In this document: in pieces, positions 10,851 to 23,179 of the stretch
How the letters are laid out: every line of letters begins with the position of its first letter
Numbering within the stretch: the stretch's first letter is position 1
Assembly: GCA_963277665.1 (NCBI GenBank)
Contig: OY728119.1
Location: 311,632,206-311,696,205, forward strand
Direction: 5' to 3'
Source of the DNA: Viscum album
Taxonomy: Eukaryota; Streptophyta; Magnoliopsida; Santalales; Viscaceae
DNA: 64,000 nucleotides
Made by a program: the position numbers and the translations under genes
Notes under the pieces: model-generated
What the model saw: the letters and a program-made list of their open reading frames with translations, nothing else
What the model was told of the DNA's origin: nothing
Databases searched by the model: none

Positions 10851-12600
10851 TGATCATGACAAAAACAATAATTTGGGCATTCCCCATCCACCAATTTCAT
10901 TGTGCTAACAACCTAAAAATAGAGAAATCATGTCATGAATTCAATAAAAATTTCATCCTATAATGGATTTATATTCCATATAGGTAGATTCATAAAATAA
11001 TTTCTATCTAGTAAGTGAAACTATAAACGAATGAAAAATATGAGTTTCAGACTCCAGTCAAACCACTATAACATGGGCAGCAGCCTCTCTTAAAAACCAA
11101 TGAGGCCTCTGTTGTTGGAATGCACATATAATATTCATACCTTGGGAAATCTCATCTAACTCAGCAAGAACTACCATAAACTATATAAGAAATATCTACA
11201 CAAGTATATTAGATAATGATGTAAGTATGTCTCTCAACTGAGTTTCCAAAACAATGTCTCATCACTCACTAATTGGTAGTGACCGGCTTAACAACATGTA
11301 AGGGTCCTTCAAGACCTTACCTCTACACAAAATCTGGTATTATAAGAACATTAAGTATCATAAATAGGTGTTATATAATGATTGTACCAAATGTTTTATA
11401 TCTTTCAACAATGTATAAGTTATATGGGTACAATAATAATTTATTAGTGTCTCAGTTAAAGGATACATTAGCTACCACATCTACACTGGTCTCCCTAGTT
11501 TGATAACCAAACTCAAGACACACTCAATATAATTTTCCTAAATTCCTAAAATAGTCCTCAAATTACTAAAAACTCTAAACTCTATCTTAAGGACTCGATC
11601 TCTTTGATAATACTCTAACATGACATGACCCACTAGTTTCCCACCCAGGCTATATGTAAACCAAGTGTCCCACCCCAATCCTACCTCTAATAGGAAAAGG
11701 GATAGTGACTAGAACCAAGTAGGAATAGGACACAATATGTTTGGTCTTAGCCTATACCAACCTCCAATAGACACATGTATCTAATGAATAAAATAACTAG
11801 AAACACCAGTAGTATGTGTGTGTGAGTGTGAAAAAAATAGTTATATAAAATACATGTATGAGATATCAAATAAAATCATAACCCTATATAGAAAAACACC
11901 AAAGTAAATGTATATTTGGCAATCCTATGAGTATGATAGACACAAAAATTTGGAAATATACTCTTTATTATGTGTAATCTTGAATTGATCTCCATCTTCA
12001 ATAGTATAGTCCCCCATCACTAAATACCATGCTCCACCAAACAAGGACAATAATCACAAGGAATCTACTTAAATTAAGATACACCAGATATACATCAACC
12101 AAGTCTATCTTAGATATATGAATTATCTTTATAGGCATAACACATGTAGGAATGAAACTCATGAAAGGGTGAGTATAAACATACTCAGTGAGATGATCCA
12201 AAACCATTAATTCGGAAACAAGAAACAAGTCATCTCTAACTCCAAAACAAGAAATAAGGTGATTTATTAGACATTTTTGGTCTATTACATTATGAGATTC
12301 ATATGTTGTATCTTTCATGAGAACATTGGAGGAGGAGATATATAAATTGAGGTAAGATTTTGGATGAGGGAGTGGATTCATGGTGTTGTAGTATGCATTT
12401 AATTGTGGGAGTTTGGTTATGAGATTATTTCATGGTATATGGAGGTGTTATGGATATAACTTGTAGGCTATGAGAGTAATATTTTTTTGTCTCAAGTAGT
12501 AATATTGTTCATGGCATGGTGCATGCATTTAATGACGTGAAGGGGTTTATGTGGTTTTTAAAAAGTTAATAATTTTATGTTTCATCAAAATAACTTGTAG
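10851..12600. other. Unassigned sequence, possibly an old minus-strand element
   Basis: Moderately AT-rich, with a GC-richer patch at 11600-11800. Read on the minus strand, positions near 11600 give TATTATCAAAGAGATCGAG, which loosely resembles a primer site plus leader. That might mark an old minus-strand Ty3/gypsy element whose LTR lies to the right. I could not confirm this with any protein motif or a paired LTR. A 127-codon minus frame at 11998-12381 has no family resemblance that I recognise. Confidence 0.25.
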
Positions 12601-15550
12601 AAATGGTTTCATTAGAATTGTGGTTTTAATTTTTCACTTTTCTAGTCATAGTATAAGGGGTCCCAACCAAAACATGAGATCAAATTTGGGATATTGTATT
12701 ATTTTTTAGAATGGATTTCACAGGGTTTCCATGGATTTCATGGAATGGGGACTTGGAAGTATATTTTTGGTTTCTTTCTTATTGGGTGTTTTTGTTATGC
12801 ACTATATCAGATATTGAAGGACCCTTACTTAGTCATCTAAATTTAAAATATTGACCTAGATTTAAAGGTGGGAAGATATAAGATATTTTAGTTTGGATTT
12901 CGGTATTTTGTTTGACATAACCCTATCACAACATGAACTTTATAAATCATGATTCTATGCCTTAAATTTCTATTTCTGCTATAAATTCAATAGTCCCTCA
13001 AAAATATTTCAAATTCCTTTAATTTTTTATCAACATCAAGTGAATATAGGTGTATGTTTGGTGGTATTTGTGTACCACTTGATTGAATTTATCCCTTGTA
13101 TTTAGATGATCATCTATATGGTGATCTAACATGAGTTCCTCTTCTATTTGTCTAAGGTTTTTCCATATTCTTCATCTAGAAAGGTTATAAAAGTGGGTTA
13201 TTTTTTGTTATATTATCCTTGAATCCAAGTTTTGATGGAATTTTTTTTAGGTTTATTAGGGTTTCCCTTAGGAGGATTTTTATTTATGATCATTGATTCC
13301 TTTTCTTCTCCTTATTCAACAGTTGTGAAGCATCAATTGAGGTAGGGGATTCAAAAACTCTCTTTTATCTTGCATATAATGTAAAATTAACATGATTTTT
13401 ATAACTTTGGTTTTCTATTAATAATTAACCAATGAAGATAATGAATCTAATGGGATATGTTGATTATTATGTGTTTATATGATTTTTGATTGTTCCATAT
13501 GATTAGTGATTATATATTATTACAGTTGAGGATTATTTTTTTATTGTGATACTTTTTCTCTTACAATATTTTAAATTATGTAATTGCACTTAAAAAATGA
13601 TTAATCATGTAAATATGGTAATGAACCAGTTTTTTGAAATTTTTAATTGAGATGGTGCTAATTAAGTAATAGATATTGAATTAATGTGATGGAGTGGTTA
13701 GAAAGAAATTATGTTGGCGCATGACTGTCTAAATCAGTTGTTATATTCTACTAGTATACTTCATTTCAATGTTGTGATTAATGTGGTTTTTTATGGATTT
13801 TTTTGGTTGGGTTGGGACTACTAGTGTGGATTTTGTAGTGGAAGCTATTATTTCCATACCATGGTTATTAAGAGGGGATGTTGTTTTTGAGATGGAATGG
13901 TATTGGAGCTAGTTATGTAGGAAAGGGTAGGTTTTTTTAATAATTATAGGGTTTTTCCCCCATGTTATGTGGAAGTTGTATGATGGTTGATTATTAGTTG
14001 TGGGGTTTGTATTATATTTTCCTAGTAATAAGGAATATATTATTTTTTATAATGAAAGTGGTAATGGGAGAGGTATGTAATTGAATTATATGTGGCTATT
14101 AAGAAGTTTTAAATGGTTGAAATGAATGTGTAATGGATGGAATAAATATGGGCGATAGATAAAGAATATTTTTTTATTAAATATAAAATTGAATGGATCA
14201 ATTAATGTGACTCCATTGGTAATGGTAAATTTCTAAACAATTAAATAATGTAATTAAATGGGAAATTTTGGATTTTTATGGTGGATATCTTGTGTGTAAT
14301 GTTGGGTTGATTTTATTTATAGTAATTGGTGATGATGTTAGCATATGGAAGTGATAGTGTGGTGATTATAATGGGTTTGGTAGTATTTCTTTGGTGTAGA
14401 AACTTTTATTCTAGCTTGTATATGAACTTATTATATTTTCATTTTCTCTGGTGATTTCATATGCATCCCACCCAAGTCAGATCACCTTACCAAGGCCCAA
14501 ATATTTTAGGTTTTGGTTGTTTTCCATAACAACTAATTTGGTGATGGAATAGATGGTTGACAATCCCTCTATACCACTCTCCTTTTTGGGTGAATTATTG
14601 GTTGTGATAGATCAAAGTGGGTATAAGCATATGAGTTGTAATGGCTTAAAGTTATAGTATGTGATATACTATCAGACTTAGTTATGAGGATATGGTCATG
14701 ATACATGGTGGGGTCATGCATGGTAAGAAGAGGGTGTGATTTTAATGACCTTTATGTTCATGATACCCCACTATGATGTATTTATGTGATGATATTGTGA
14801 TATGTAGTATGGATATGGCATATTGGGGTAGACAAGTGATAATAATAATATGATTGTGATATGTGGCATGTTAGGGATATGGTGTGTTGTGAAATGAATT
14901 TTGAAGGTATTGGGAGCACCAAGATGTTTTTCATTGGGTTGTGATAAAAAAAACTATTTTTGAAGTGGTTATAGGGTACCATTTTGTTATATTATTCTAA
15001 TATTATATTATTATACTTGGATACAATATTAGGTGAGTGAGACTTGTGAGGTTGGGTGATAGTTGACCTAGTAGGTGCTTAGTGGTTATACTATTTCCAC
15101 TAGCTCATTTATATTTTTCTTCAACATTTAAATGATATTTCTTTAGGATGATCCTATTGAGTATACATGTATAATCACCATTATATATATAAATCTATTT
15201 TACAGGTTTTCGAGGTGATTTTGGGGATTTAACTAGATAAAACTAGCTCGTAACATGGAGTTGTGGTAAGAGATTCTGCCATAGGACATTCTTTTGGTAA
15301 TTTTATTTTAAAGATTATATTTTCTATATAACATTCAGGTATTATGGGATATCAATTTTTTCAATTATGGAGTTGATTGGTGGTTTCCTTTATATGTGTC
15401 TCTATAATTCATGATCATAATGCCTCCCATTTACTTTTTATATACCTTTGGTGATAGTATCCAACATTGGGCCCATTAAAGGTGGGACTTAGGGGTCACT
15501 CTCATCATCAATGTAGGCACGAGAGGGGTTTCTAGTTGATCAAATCATGA
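12601..15550 (+). repeat. Probable 5' LTR sequence of degraded gypsy element F
   Basis: The last kilobase has features typical of Ty3/gypsy chromovirus LTR ends. These are a CACTAGCTCATTTATATTTT stretch near 15096, pyrimidine-rich segments ending TTTACAG|G near 15205, and a following GCTCGTAACATGGAGTTG. A primer-site-like sequence follows at 15558. I found no second copy within the window, so the left boundary is open and everything before about 14500 is only assumed to belong. Confidence 0.4.
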
Positions 15551-15557
15551 AAAACTA

Positions 15558-15570
15558 GTATCAAAGATAT
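15558..15570 (+). other. Degenerate primer binding site of F
   Basis: TAGTATCAAAGAT resembles TGGTATCAGAGC with three G/A-type changes and sits between LTR-like sequence and the first gag remnants. Confidence 0.35.
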
Positions 15571-16179
15571 GGATGAGAGTTTATATGATGTTTGGTGTAA
15601 TGAAATAGTGAGAATATCTTGGTATTGATAGGTAAATAATGATAATCAGACCTAGGGTGTGATGTAGAAATGGAGTTTGAATAGGATACAAGTAATTAAG
15701 GTTGCCTTTGGTCTGACCCAAGGACCATAAGATTAATAAAAACCCTAGGTTAGATAATTCTTATTTAATGGTACATACCTTAGAAACGGATGTTTAATAT
15801 ATATTTTTTTTGTTCTTGTATATGAAATTAGGGTGATTTTGGTGAAATTAAAATGAATCTAGTTAAATGAATATTAAATGAAATGTTACCGAGTATAGAA
15901 GTTTTCTATCATGTTTCTAGTGATACTTGTCAATAAACTCCAACATGTGGTTGATGTTGGTAAAGTGTAGTTGGATGATCCGGTTGTTTATCTAAGGGTT
16001 GACCTGAATAAGGAGTATAAGTCTTAAGGGATGATATTATTTGATTAACAACATCAAGTATTAGTGAAGTATTAGGGTATAATATTCGATCTGAAGATGG
16101 ATCATTAGTTGTAGGAGCTTGAGATCGCCTTCAATTTGATATATTCTAGGGAAGAGTATCAAGTTCCACTAGATGTTAA

Positions 16180-16990
16180 TCAGATGCAAGGTTTGATGTG
16201 TCAATACTGGACTTTGCATCTTTTTTAGTAGAATGATTTTGAGGTTTTATTGTATGATGTTAAGGTGTATTTTTTCATGGAGATACTTTATTCAATTATG
16301 ATGGAAGAAAATATGTGGGAGTTTTTCTTCCTATAATAGATAAATTTGAATATGAAGGATCTCAAGATCAAATTTTATGATATTCTTTGATTTTATCTTA
16401 ATATATTCCTATATGTGGAGTCTATAATTTAGAATTTAGAGGACTCTTTTCACCTAGTTATTTTATATGAAGTTACCCCATTTACATCACTTATACATCT
16501 GGTGGTGTGAAATATGTATGAGGTGATCTAGAGGATACATAATTAGCTAGAAGCATCTTTGGAGGAGGTCATTGAGGATTCATAAGGACAAGATCTATGG
16601 ATAGAGGGTCTTAGATGGTGGGACAGTCAAGCTTCATAGTGGTAGAGAGTTAACTTTAGAATTTTTCCTCATGCTTATTTGGAGATATAATTTTTCATGA
16701 ATACACAAATATCTATATTACTATGTGTTTTTCATGTGGATTCCATAGTCAGTAGCAATTCCAATTTCTATCCATCATTGGGTATCAGTGTAGTGTGAGT
16801 GGTCAGTGTCCATTTTATCCTTAGAGGCCTTGTCATAAGTAAAATCGGTAAGGCTCTATGAATCTTAGGGGATATAGAGTAGATATAGGGAATCCCCATG
16901 ATTTCCCATGTCCTTATAGACATAGGTATTATAATAGTCATGGAGTGGGTCTTTAGAAAGGGATATGGGGTAGAGAATAAGGGCGTGGTA
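16180..16990 (+). pseudogene. gag: F gag remnant
   Basis: The recognisable part is a short island at 16270-16400. It reads FFMEILYSIMMEENMWEFF-like sequence in the place of the conserved gag block F-L-x-x-Y-F-P with its downstream acidic and aromatic residues, followed by NMKDLKIKFYDIL. In E the same block at 57840 is well preserved, which allowed the match. From 16600 to 16990 the frame is broken; a knuckle cannot be read with confidence. The gag label depends on position as much as on sequence. Confidence 0.4.
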
Positions 16991-17260
16991 AATTTCTTGA
17001 TGTTGAGATTCCCACAACAGATGGGATAGCTATTTTCCATAGTACCATTTTATCATATATTATAGATAATGGTTTATTTGATTTAGGAACATCATGTATG
17101 GTTACAAACCTTGGGACTCAAGGGGAATAATATTCTGGTTCCCCTAGTTTTGATTATTCCAATTTGAGGTCAGTCGAGACTAGTGGATGTGTGTCAAGGT
17201 TATGAGCTGATGATGGGGAAACATCAGTCATTAGATGATTTATTTGTACTATAAAAACAA
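16990..17260 (+). pseudogene. PR: F aspartic protease remnant
   Basis: Retroelement proteases mature the Gag-Pol polyprotein. An open stretch at about 16985-17130 reads through FHSTILSYIIDNGLFDLGTS. The FDLGTS corresponds to the catalytic F-D-(S/T)-G-(A/S) motif, with leucine in place of serine or threonine, so it would be inactive. The sequence after it (SCMVTN) matches the family's SHSFVS block. The same D-L-G replacement occurs in E at 58569. Confidence 0.55.
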
Positions 17261-17479
17261 CCCTATGATGTCATAAATGGTATATATTGGTTATATTCTA
17301 TACATGAAATCATCAATTTCTTCCATGTGAGGGTTTTATTCTTTGATGAGGAAGACCAAAATGTTGTTTTCACTGGTGGGAAGAACCATGAGATGGGTTG
17401 TGGGAGTTTATAACCTATTTTTTCTTGGTTGGAAGAGTTTTCATGGGGTTTAATAAAGGTGAAATTGGTGTAGTTTCCC

Positions 17480-18200
17480 AGAGTTTTTGAGGAGTTTCCA
17501 AACATATTCCTCAAAGAGGTTGTGATGTTACCCCATCAATGTGACATTGATTTTGGGATAGAGTTTTATTCTGGTACATCTCTGATTTTGATGGATCCTT
17601 ATGAAATATAACCCTCTGAACTATGGGATTTAAGGATTTAGATTGATGATTTGATGAATAATGGTTTCATCTTTCCCGGTGTGCCCACATGGGGTGCCCC
17701 GATGTTGATTTCTAAAAATTTTGATGCTAGTATGAGGTTGCTTATAGCCAACCAATGACTAAATTATGTGATAGACAAGAAACATCATCCCTTTCATAGG
17801 ATAGATTTGGTATTTGATCAATTTAATAGATATAACTAGTTTTGAAGATTTATCTATAGTCTGGGTACCATCAAATGAGGGTGGAGGAAGAATATATCTT
17901 AAAGACTTTATTCAAGTAATGTTATGGGAACTTTGAGATTATAGTTACTTTTTTCTGTTTAATGAACATACCAATTATTTTCATGGGACTCATGAACTCC
18001 ATGTTTCATGAGTTCTTTGATAATCTCACGATAGGTTTAATCAATGAAATTCTCATATACTTGAATTTAGAGAAAAAAATCTTTTGAGAATATTAGGGTT
18101 GTTTAATAAATACTTTAGCACTATCATCACTATGGGAAGTTGTAAACGTGAATGTTTTGAACAAGTGAGGTGAATATTCTCAAGCATTTGGTGTCTCAAT
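17480..18200 (+). pseudogene. RT: F reverse transcriptase remnant
   Basis: Around 17521-17720 the translation gives VMLPHQ, then DIDFGIEFYSGTSLI, PSELWDLRI, a ..DLMNNGFI.. block and WGAPMLISKN. This is the classic start of gypsy RT (PREVDFGIEL, PSELRELK, KGFIRPS, WGAPVLFVKK). MRLLIANQ replaces MRLCIDYR, and SLGTIK*G-type coding near 17860 stands for SGYHQ. NSMFHEFFDN at 17995-18025 matches the segment just before the active site. The active-site block itself reads GLINEILIYLN, so both catalytic aspartates are gone. Multiple stops and frameshifts are present. Confidence 0.65.
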
Positions 18201-18424
18201 AGGGAGTATAAATCAACCCTTCAAAGATCTTGGTATTTATTTATTATAAAGAATCTGATAATGTTGTGTAGTTTCATTGTTTCCTTGTTATTATAGGTTA
18301 CTATTAGATGTTCATGTCAGATTTGTCTTATATTGAAACCTCATTGAAATAATTGACTAGGATGTACTAGTCTTTCATATATACTAATCAATATCACGTA
18401 GCATTCAACTTCCAAAAGTGGAAG

Positions 18425-18700
18425 TTGATCAATTCTCATGTTCTTCAATTTCTAGAGAAGGGGTTAATGTTCTATTTTTTCTATGATACTTATTATATTG
18501 GGTTGGGTTATGTATTGATGTACTGTAGGGAAGTGATATCATATTGGTCAACAAATTTACATCCCAATGAGTGTAGCTATTCCACCCATGATCTTGATTT
18601 GGTTATAGTGGTATATTATTTTAACCTGTGGTGGCAGTACATCATTGGTGAGAAATTTTTGGTCTTTATAGATCATTGAATCTTAAGGAATATCTTCCCT
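18425..18700 (+). pseudogene. RNH: F RNase H remnant
   Basis: Eighty-four open codons at 18425-18679 align with gypsy RNase H. MFYFFYDTYYIGLGYVLM stands for VVYCDASxxGLGCVLM, then VISYWSTNLHPNE for VIAYASRQLKxHE. STHDLDLVIVVYYF stands for PTHDLELAAVVFAL and IIGEKFLVFIDH for LYGxKFxIFTDHK. The catalytic aspartate of YDT is retained; THDLDL has D for the E of THDLEL. This is the clearest single island of element F, flanked by unreadable stretches. Confidence 0.7.
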
Positions 18701-19079
18701 TAGTAGGATTTGAATATATATCAGTGGAAGTGGATAGATTTTTTATAATAATATTACTTTTAGATCTCATTCACCCCAATTAAATGGAATATAGGTATTG
18801 ATGCGTTGAGTAGGAATATATGAACAGATATAGTTTGGGTGTCATGAGATACTTGGAGAGTGATAGAGGGACTTTTAGTGATGCATATTAAAGTGGATGA
18901 GGGTAGTTTTAGAGACCTCTTATATTAGATGATAGTGAAATCATCCATGATGAAATAGGTAGAGGAGTTTCAGTGGAGATACTTGGATGTATAGGTGATG
19001 TTAGATTGTGTCTTCTATAGTGATACTCATGAGGGATATTTGGAGTGTTATTGACATCAGATATTTTTTCAAGAGAGAT

Positions 19080-19770
19080 TTTTTGTTCTATTAGTGGTGA
19101 AAGATTAAGTTCTTTGTTATTTCCATGGCTCGCCATTGGTTGTGCACCTTGGTATAGGTAAAATTTATCCTGACTTTAGGAGTCAATTATGGTGTGAAGG
19201 GTTGAATTGATTAGTGGTAGAACTTGTATCATGATGTTTGGTCAATTGGTAAGTGAAGGTAAATAATCACATTCAATGCAGTCCATTTCAGAAAATAAGT
19301 GTTCCCAAGTAATGTTGGGAGGATATATCAATGGATTTCTTCACTAGTTTACATGATCAAAAGGAGGGTATGATGTTATATAGGTTATTATGGATTAATT
19401 GGAAAAGTCATCTCATTTCCTAGAAATCAGGGAGTCAATTTTTGTAGATGTTCTAGTCTGGTGGTATGTGTATGAGATAGTGAGACTTAATGGGGTACTG
19501 AGGACTATCGGCTCTGATTGGAATCCTCATTTTACCTTGAGAACTTTGGGAGTCCTTTAATATGATTTTTTCTCTCATATACACCTTCTGTTCTCCTTTA
19601 ACCCACATATAGATGATTAGATGGAGTGGAATATTAGGACTTTAGGGGACATGTTGTCCGCTTGTGTTTTGGATTTGGTGAATCATTAGTAAATTTCCTT
19701 CCTTTGGTTGGATTTTCCTATAATAATAGTTATCACTCTTCCATTTGAATAACTTCATTTTAGGTGTTTT
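19080..19770 (+). pseudogene. int: F integrase remnant
   Basis: The line CWEDISMDFFTSLHDQKEG near 19310-19365 corresponds to the WKWEDISMDFV block of chromovirus integrases, with the first catalytic aspartate. Next comes SSHFLEIRE near 19410 (for SAHFLAIR), then YEIVRLNGVLRTIGSDWNPHF near 19470-19535, which keeps the second aspartate. NIRTLGDMLSACVLDLV near 19632-19680 stands for TIQTLEDMLRACVLD. Frames change between these islands. Confidence 0.65.
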
Positions 19771-19849
19771 ATGTTCATCCCTATAGATCATTTCCATGTT
19801 AGCATTAGGAGGGGGAGTTGGCAGTCCTTGGAAAATATGTTGTACAAAT

Positions 19850-20340
19850 CATGATCGAAACTTGTATAGAAATGGGTTTTTCACATTGGTTTTTTATTTT
19901 TAACATCAATTAATAAGTAACATATGTGATTTTTTTATGATAACTAATATAAAAATTTCTTCCATGTCAGTTATAATAATAATAAATATTTAAATCTCTT
20001 TAAAATGAAAAATTGAGGGACTTTCCAAGTCAATTATAAAATAAATGACCTGTAAGTTGGTTTCTAACATTGGTTATTGGATAAAACTGACTTCCACATC
20101 AGGTATTTTATAATTGACATGGAAAACCCTCCTAAAATAAAAAATCAAGGAACGTTTGATATTTATAATAAAATAACTAATGTGGAAGTTAGTGTTTTAT
20201 ATTAGTTTTATAAAATAAATAATGTAAAAAAATGTGGAATTTATTTTTTATGTTCTTTGTAAAAACATTATACTAAAAATGTTTTTTATAAAAAAGAATT
20301 ACTAAAAACCCCACTTCCCAAACCTATAATAAAATTTAAA
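19850..20340. mobile_element. Possible CACTA-type subterminal repeat region
   Basis: The start AACTTGTATAGAAATGGG followed by TTTTTCACATTGGTT resembles the terminal region of plant CACTA (En/Spm) elements, where CACTACAAGAAAAATGGGC-like ends lead into subterminal repeats of ACATCGGTT and its complement. Here ACATTGGTT, AACATTGGTTATTGG, CTTCCACATCAG and AATGTGGAAG recur in both orientations. The first C of CACT is changed, and I could not find the opposite terminus. This is a suggestion, not a firm call. Confidence 0.35.
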
Positions 20341-21739
20341 ATTTAGAAAACGACAGTAAAAACTTATAGTAAATATCATTAAATAGTAGAAAAAAATAGT
20401 ACAATTATATAATAAATATTTATATCAAAACTTTATTAAATTTATAGTAACTTTAAAATTTCAAATTTAAATTTAAAAAATCTAAATTACTAATATAATA
20501 TGAAAAGCTAAAACTAAATAAAACTTGTAATATAATTTTCCCATACTCTTCATAGATGATTTTTCTCATTTTCATTTTAAGGGAAAGGGTCATTGAATAA
20601 CTAAAAATTAAAAATTAAAATATTCAACATTTATTCCCAATATCATTATAATATAAATAAAAGAAATATTTATAATAAAAACTAACCTTATTAAAATATT
20701 TACTTATACTAATTGTAATTATTTCATACAAAAATCTCAAAACATAATATTGACCTTCAAATACTTCTTGATGATGAAAATTTTGTTTCAAAATATTTTA
20801 TCAGTTGAAAATAACATTTTAAGTATCTACTATGTCATAGTACTTATAAAATAATTCAGCTTTACAAAAACATATTTGATATCTTTTATCACCATTTTTA
20901 TTGACCATTTATAGTTCTTTAATTCACTATTTGAAAATAGTAGGTATAAAAAAATATATTTTAATAAATAAGTACTAAAATAATCAAAATTAATTATATA
21001 ATACTTCTTTAAATTTTTTTCACTTGTCATAATGTATGGAGTATAACCAATAAGTGGTATTTACTTATAAAAACAAAAAACACACAACATCCAATGAAAA
21101 CTAATATAAAAAATATAATGTGGTTGGTTATTTTAATAATATAAAAAATAGTTATTGAAATATATGTTTCTAACTTTTTAAGATAAGGTTCCATCCAATA
21201 CATAATTTCTTCATTCTTAAATCTTTAAGAAACATGTTACAATTTTTCTTCATCCTGCATTCTCCTTCTTATTAGATAAATAAATTATAGTTCCATGAAT
21301 CCATACACTGATGTCATGTAATACTAAATACAAAGTGTATGAACATAAGTAATATAAAAAAACAAAGGTGGTAAGTTAGATCAAATTTATGTAATTGATA
21401 GAAATTTGATCATCAACATACATAGAAAACACATGCATTACAACATAGTCTAACATATATGTAGTTATAAGCTACAAGATATCTCTCTTAAAAATTATCA
21501 ATATATAATCGCAGCTATAAATTTTAGCACCCATTTTAAACTCATAAATATCCAACAACATAAATTCATTTGATGATAATTTGAAAACTCCTTTATAAAA
21601 GGTAGTGAATGAAGTCTAAATAACTCAACATGTTTTTTATACAAATTTCCTTTACCTTTAATTTATTCCTATGATATATATATATATATATATTAACATA
21701 TTAGAAAAAAATAATATCAATATTAAATAAAGGATATAA
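20341..21739. other. AT-rich sequence, nothing recognised
   Basis: Extremely AT-rich with only short frames on both strands and one perfect TA run at 21674-21693. It lies just upstream of the A2 reverse transcriptase remnant, where the earlier part of A2 should be. A2 is therefore either truncated here or has decayed beyond recognition. Confidence 0.4.
21674..21693. repeat. (TA)n microsatellite
   Basis: A run of about ten TA units. Similar TA runs lie at 30193-30210, 33835-33854 and 39994-40023. Confidence 0.9.
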
Positions 21740-22372
21740 TCTATGCAAACATGAGTGGTGAGTTTTCATATAAGTCTAGATGGTCAAAGTAAAATATGTC
21801 TAACACTTTTTCCAACTATAGAAACCTTATAAATAGAATTTGGTTTCATAAGGAATGAATGTGTTCCTTGTGTCAATAAATAATTTAGATGGATTATAGT
21901 TGTTTTCTTAATATTTTTTGCCGATGACATGCTATTTATTAGAAATTAAATGAAATCCATATAGTATATCAAATCCTACTTGAATACACGCTTCTCCATA
22001 AATGAATGTGGAAAAGCAACATATATTATTAGGATCAAGATCCATAATGATAAATCCAATATACTTATTGGTCTAAGTCAAAGTACATATATTGACATAA
22101 TACTGAAATATTTAGTATCGAACAATCCAAGAGGGGATTGTTTCCAGTTTCATGTGGCATCATCTTTTCAAGAAAATGTTCCCTCAGATACAATAGGAGA
22201 GACAGAAGATGGTAAGGATTCCATATGAATCATTGATTGGTTTATTCATGTATATTTTTTTATGTACAAGACTAGTTGTTTCCTATGACTTAAGTGTTGT
22301 GGGAAGATATCAAGCTGACCTAGGTGACCACCATTAGATGAAATTAAAAACTATCCCTATGTATTTGAGGTA
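21740..22372 (+). pseudogene. RT: Copia A2, reverse transcriptase part (split by B)
   Basis: Near 21830-21870 the translation reads IEFGFIRNECVPCVNK, then VVFLIFFADDMLFIRN at 21900-21950. This is the active-site region of copia RT, with FADD in place of YVDD, so both aspartates remain. An open run at 21980-22195 follows: YLNTRFSINECGKATYI, GIKI-type KIHNDKSN, and LIGLSQSTYIDIILKYL, a characteristic Tork-type block. The frame then reaches YVFEV, equivalent to ILKYLRRT, and stops at the junction with element B (TGAGGTA). The reading resumes at 40712, on the other side of B. Confidence 0.8.
22366..22372 (+). repeat. Target duplication of B, left copy
   Basis: TGAGGTA here is repeated exactly at 40712-40718. 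If the LTR is taken as ATG...CAT, the duplication reduces to the usual 5 bp, GAGGT (22367-22371). Confidence 0.75.
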
Positions 22373-23179
22373 TGACAACCCTACTATTCCTTACACATTA
22401 ATTCATGATTTTTTACATAAGAGTACACATAATACAACCCGTAAGATCAAGAATAATAGTGTATCTAGATATTATGAACATTACACAATAACTTAAAACA
22501 TGAAATACATTATCTTTATTGAAAACATCCTTAACATTCTCATACTTAAAACTACATGGGATAACCTGGGGACATACATAAGAAATCAGTGAGCTATAAA
22601 TCCCAATAAGGGAATAAACATGGCATAACATGAAGAAAGTAATACATATTAGACAATGGTAATATCAATGGGACATAAAAATGGGTGAGAATCATAAACA
22701 TGAATAAAGATACATGATATAGAATGATAACATAAAGGGAACATGGGGAAATATGGAAACAACTTAAAACACTACGTCATAAACATATGTCAAGGATAGC
22801 TTCCAAGACATCATGATGGAAATGGTTCCATAAATAAATCAGGTTTACTATTTATCCCAACATGATTTCTAATGAGTCTAAACATTACCCAATTCATTAT
22901 AGTGCTATATAATTTTGGGAACACCAATCTCATTCATTTCATTCTCATTCTTAAGTGTACCTCATAGATCATACAACATAGAATCATTTATCATCACATT
23001 TTATTCCATTATCATGGAGTATGGAATAAATACATTTAAGTCCCCAATCAATAAGTATAGGTTCAGAAATTTTAACACACTTTATATGAAATGGGTATGG
23101 TTATTCACTACATAAATTTTTACCATGGAAAATCAAAGTGTAATTTCAGAAGCAAAACGGCATCACATAAAAATTCATA

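Larger units (their letters stand above)
15550..19800 (+). mobile_element. Highly degraded Ty3/gypsy element F
   Basis: Short readable islands occur in Ty3 order: gag, protease, RT, RNase H, integrase. Stops fall every few dozen codons and frames shift often. The islands match the chromovirus-type pol that is better preserved at 58467-61885. A purine-rich GGAGGGGGAG at 19808-19817 could be the polypurine tract, with LTR sequence starting there. The element is older than E by a wide margin. Confidence 0.65.

Noticed and set aside
11998..12381. A 127-codon minus-strand frame
   Set aside because: No motif or family resemblance, no supporting start context, and it lies in unassigned repeat-like sequence.
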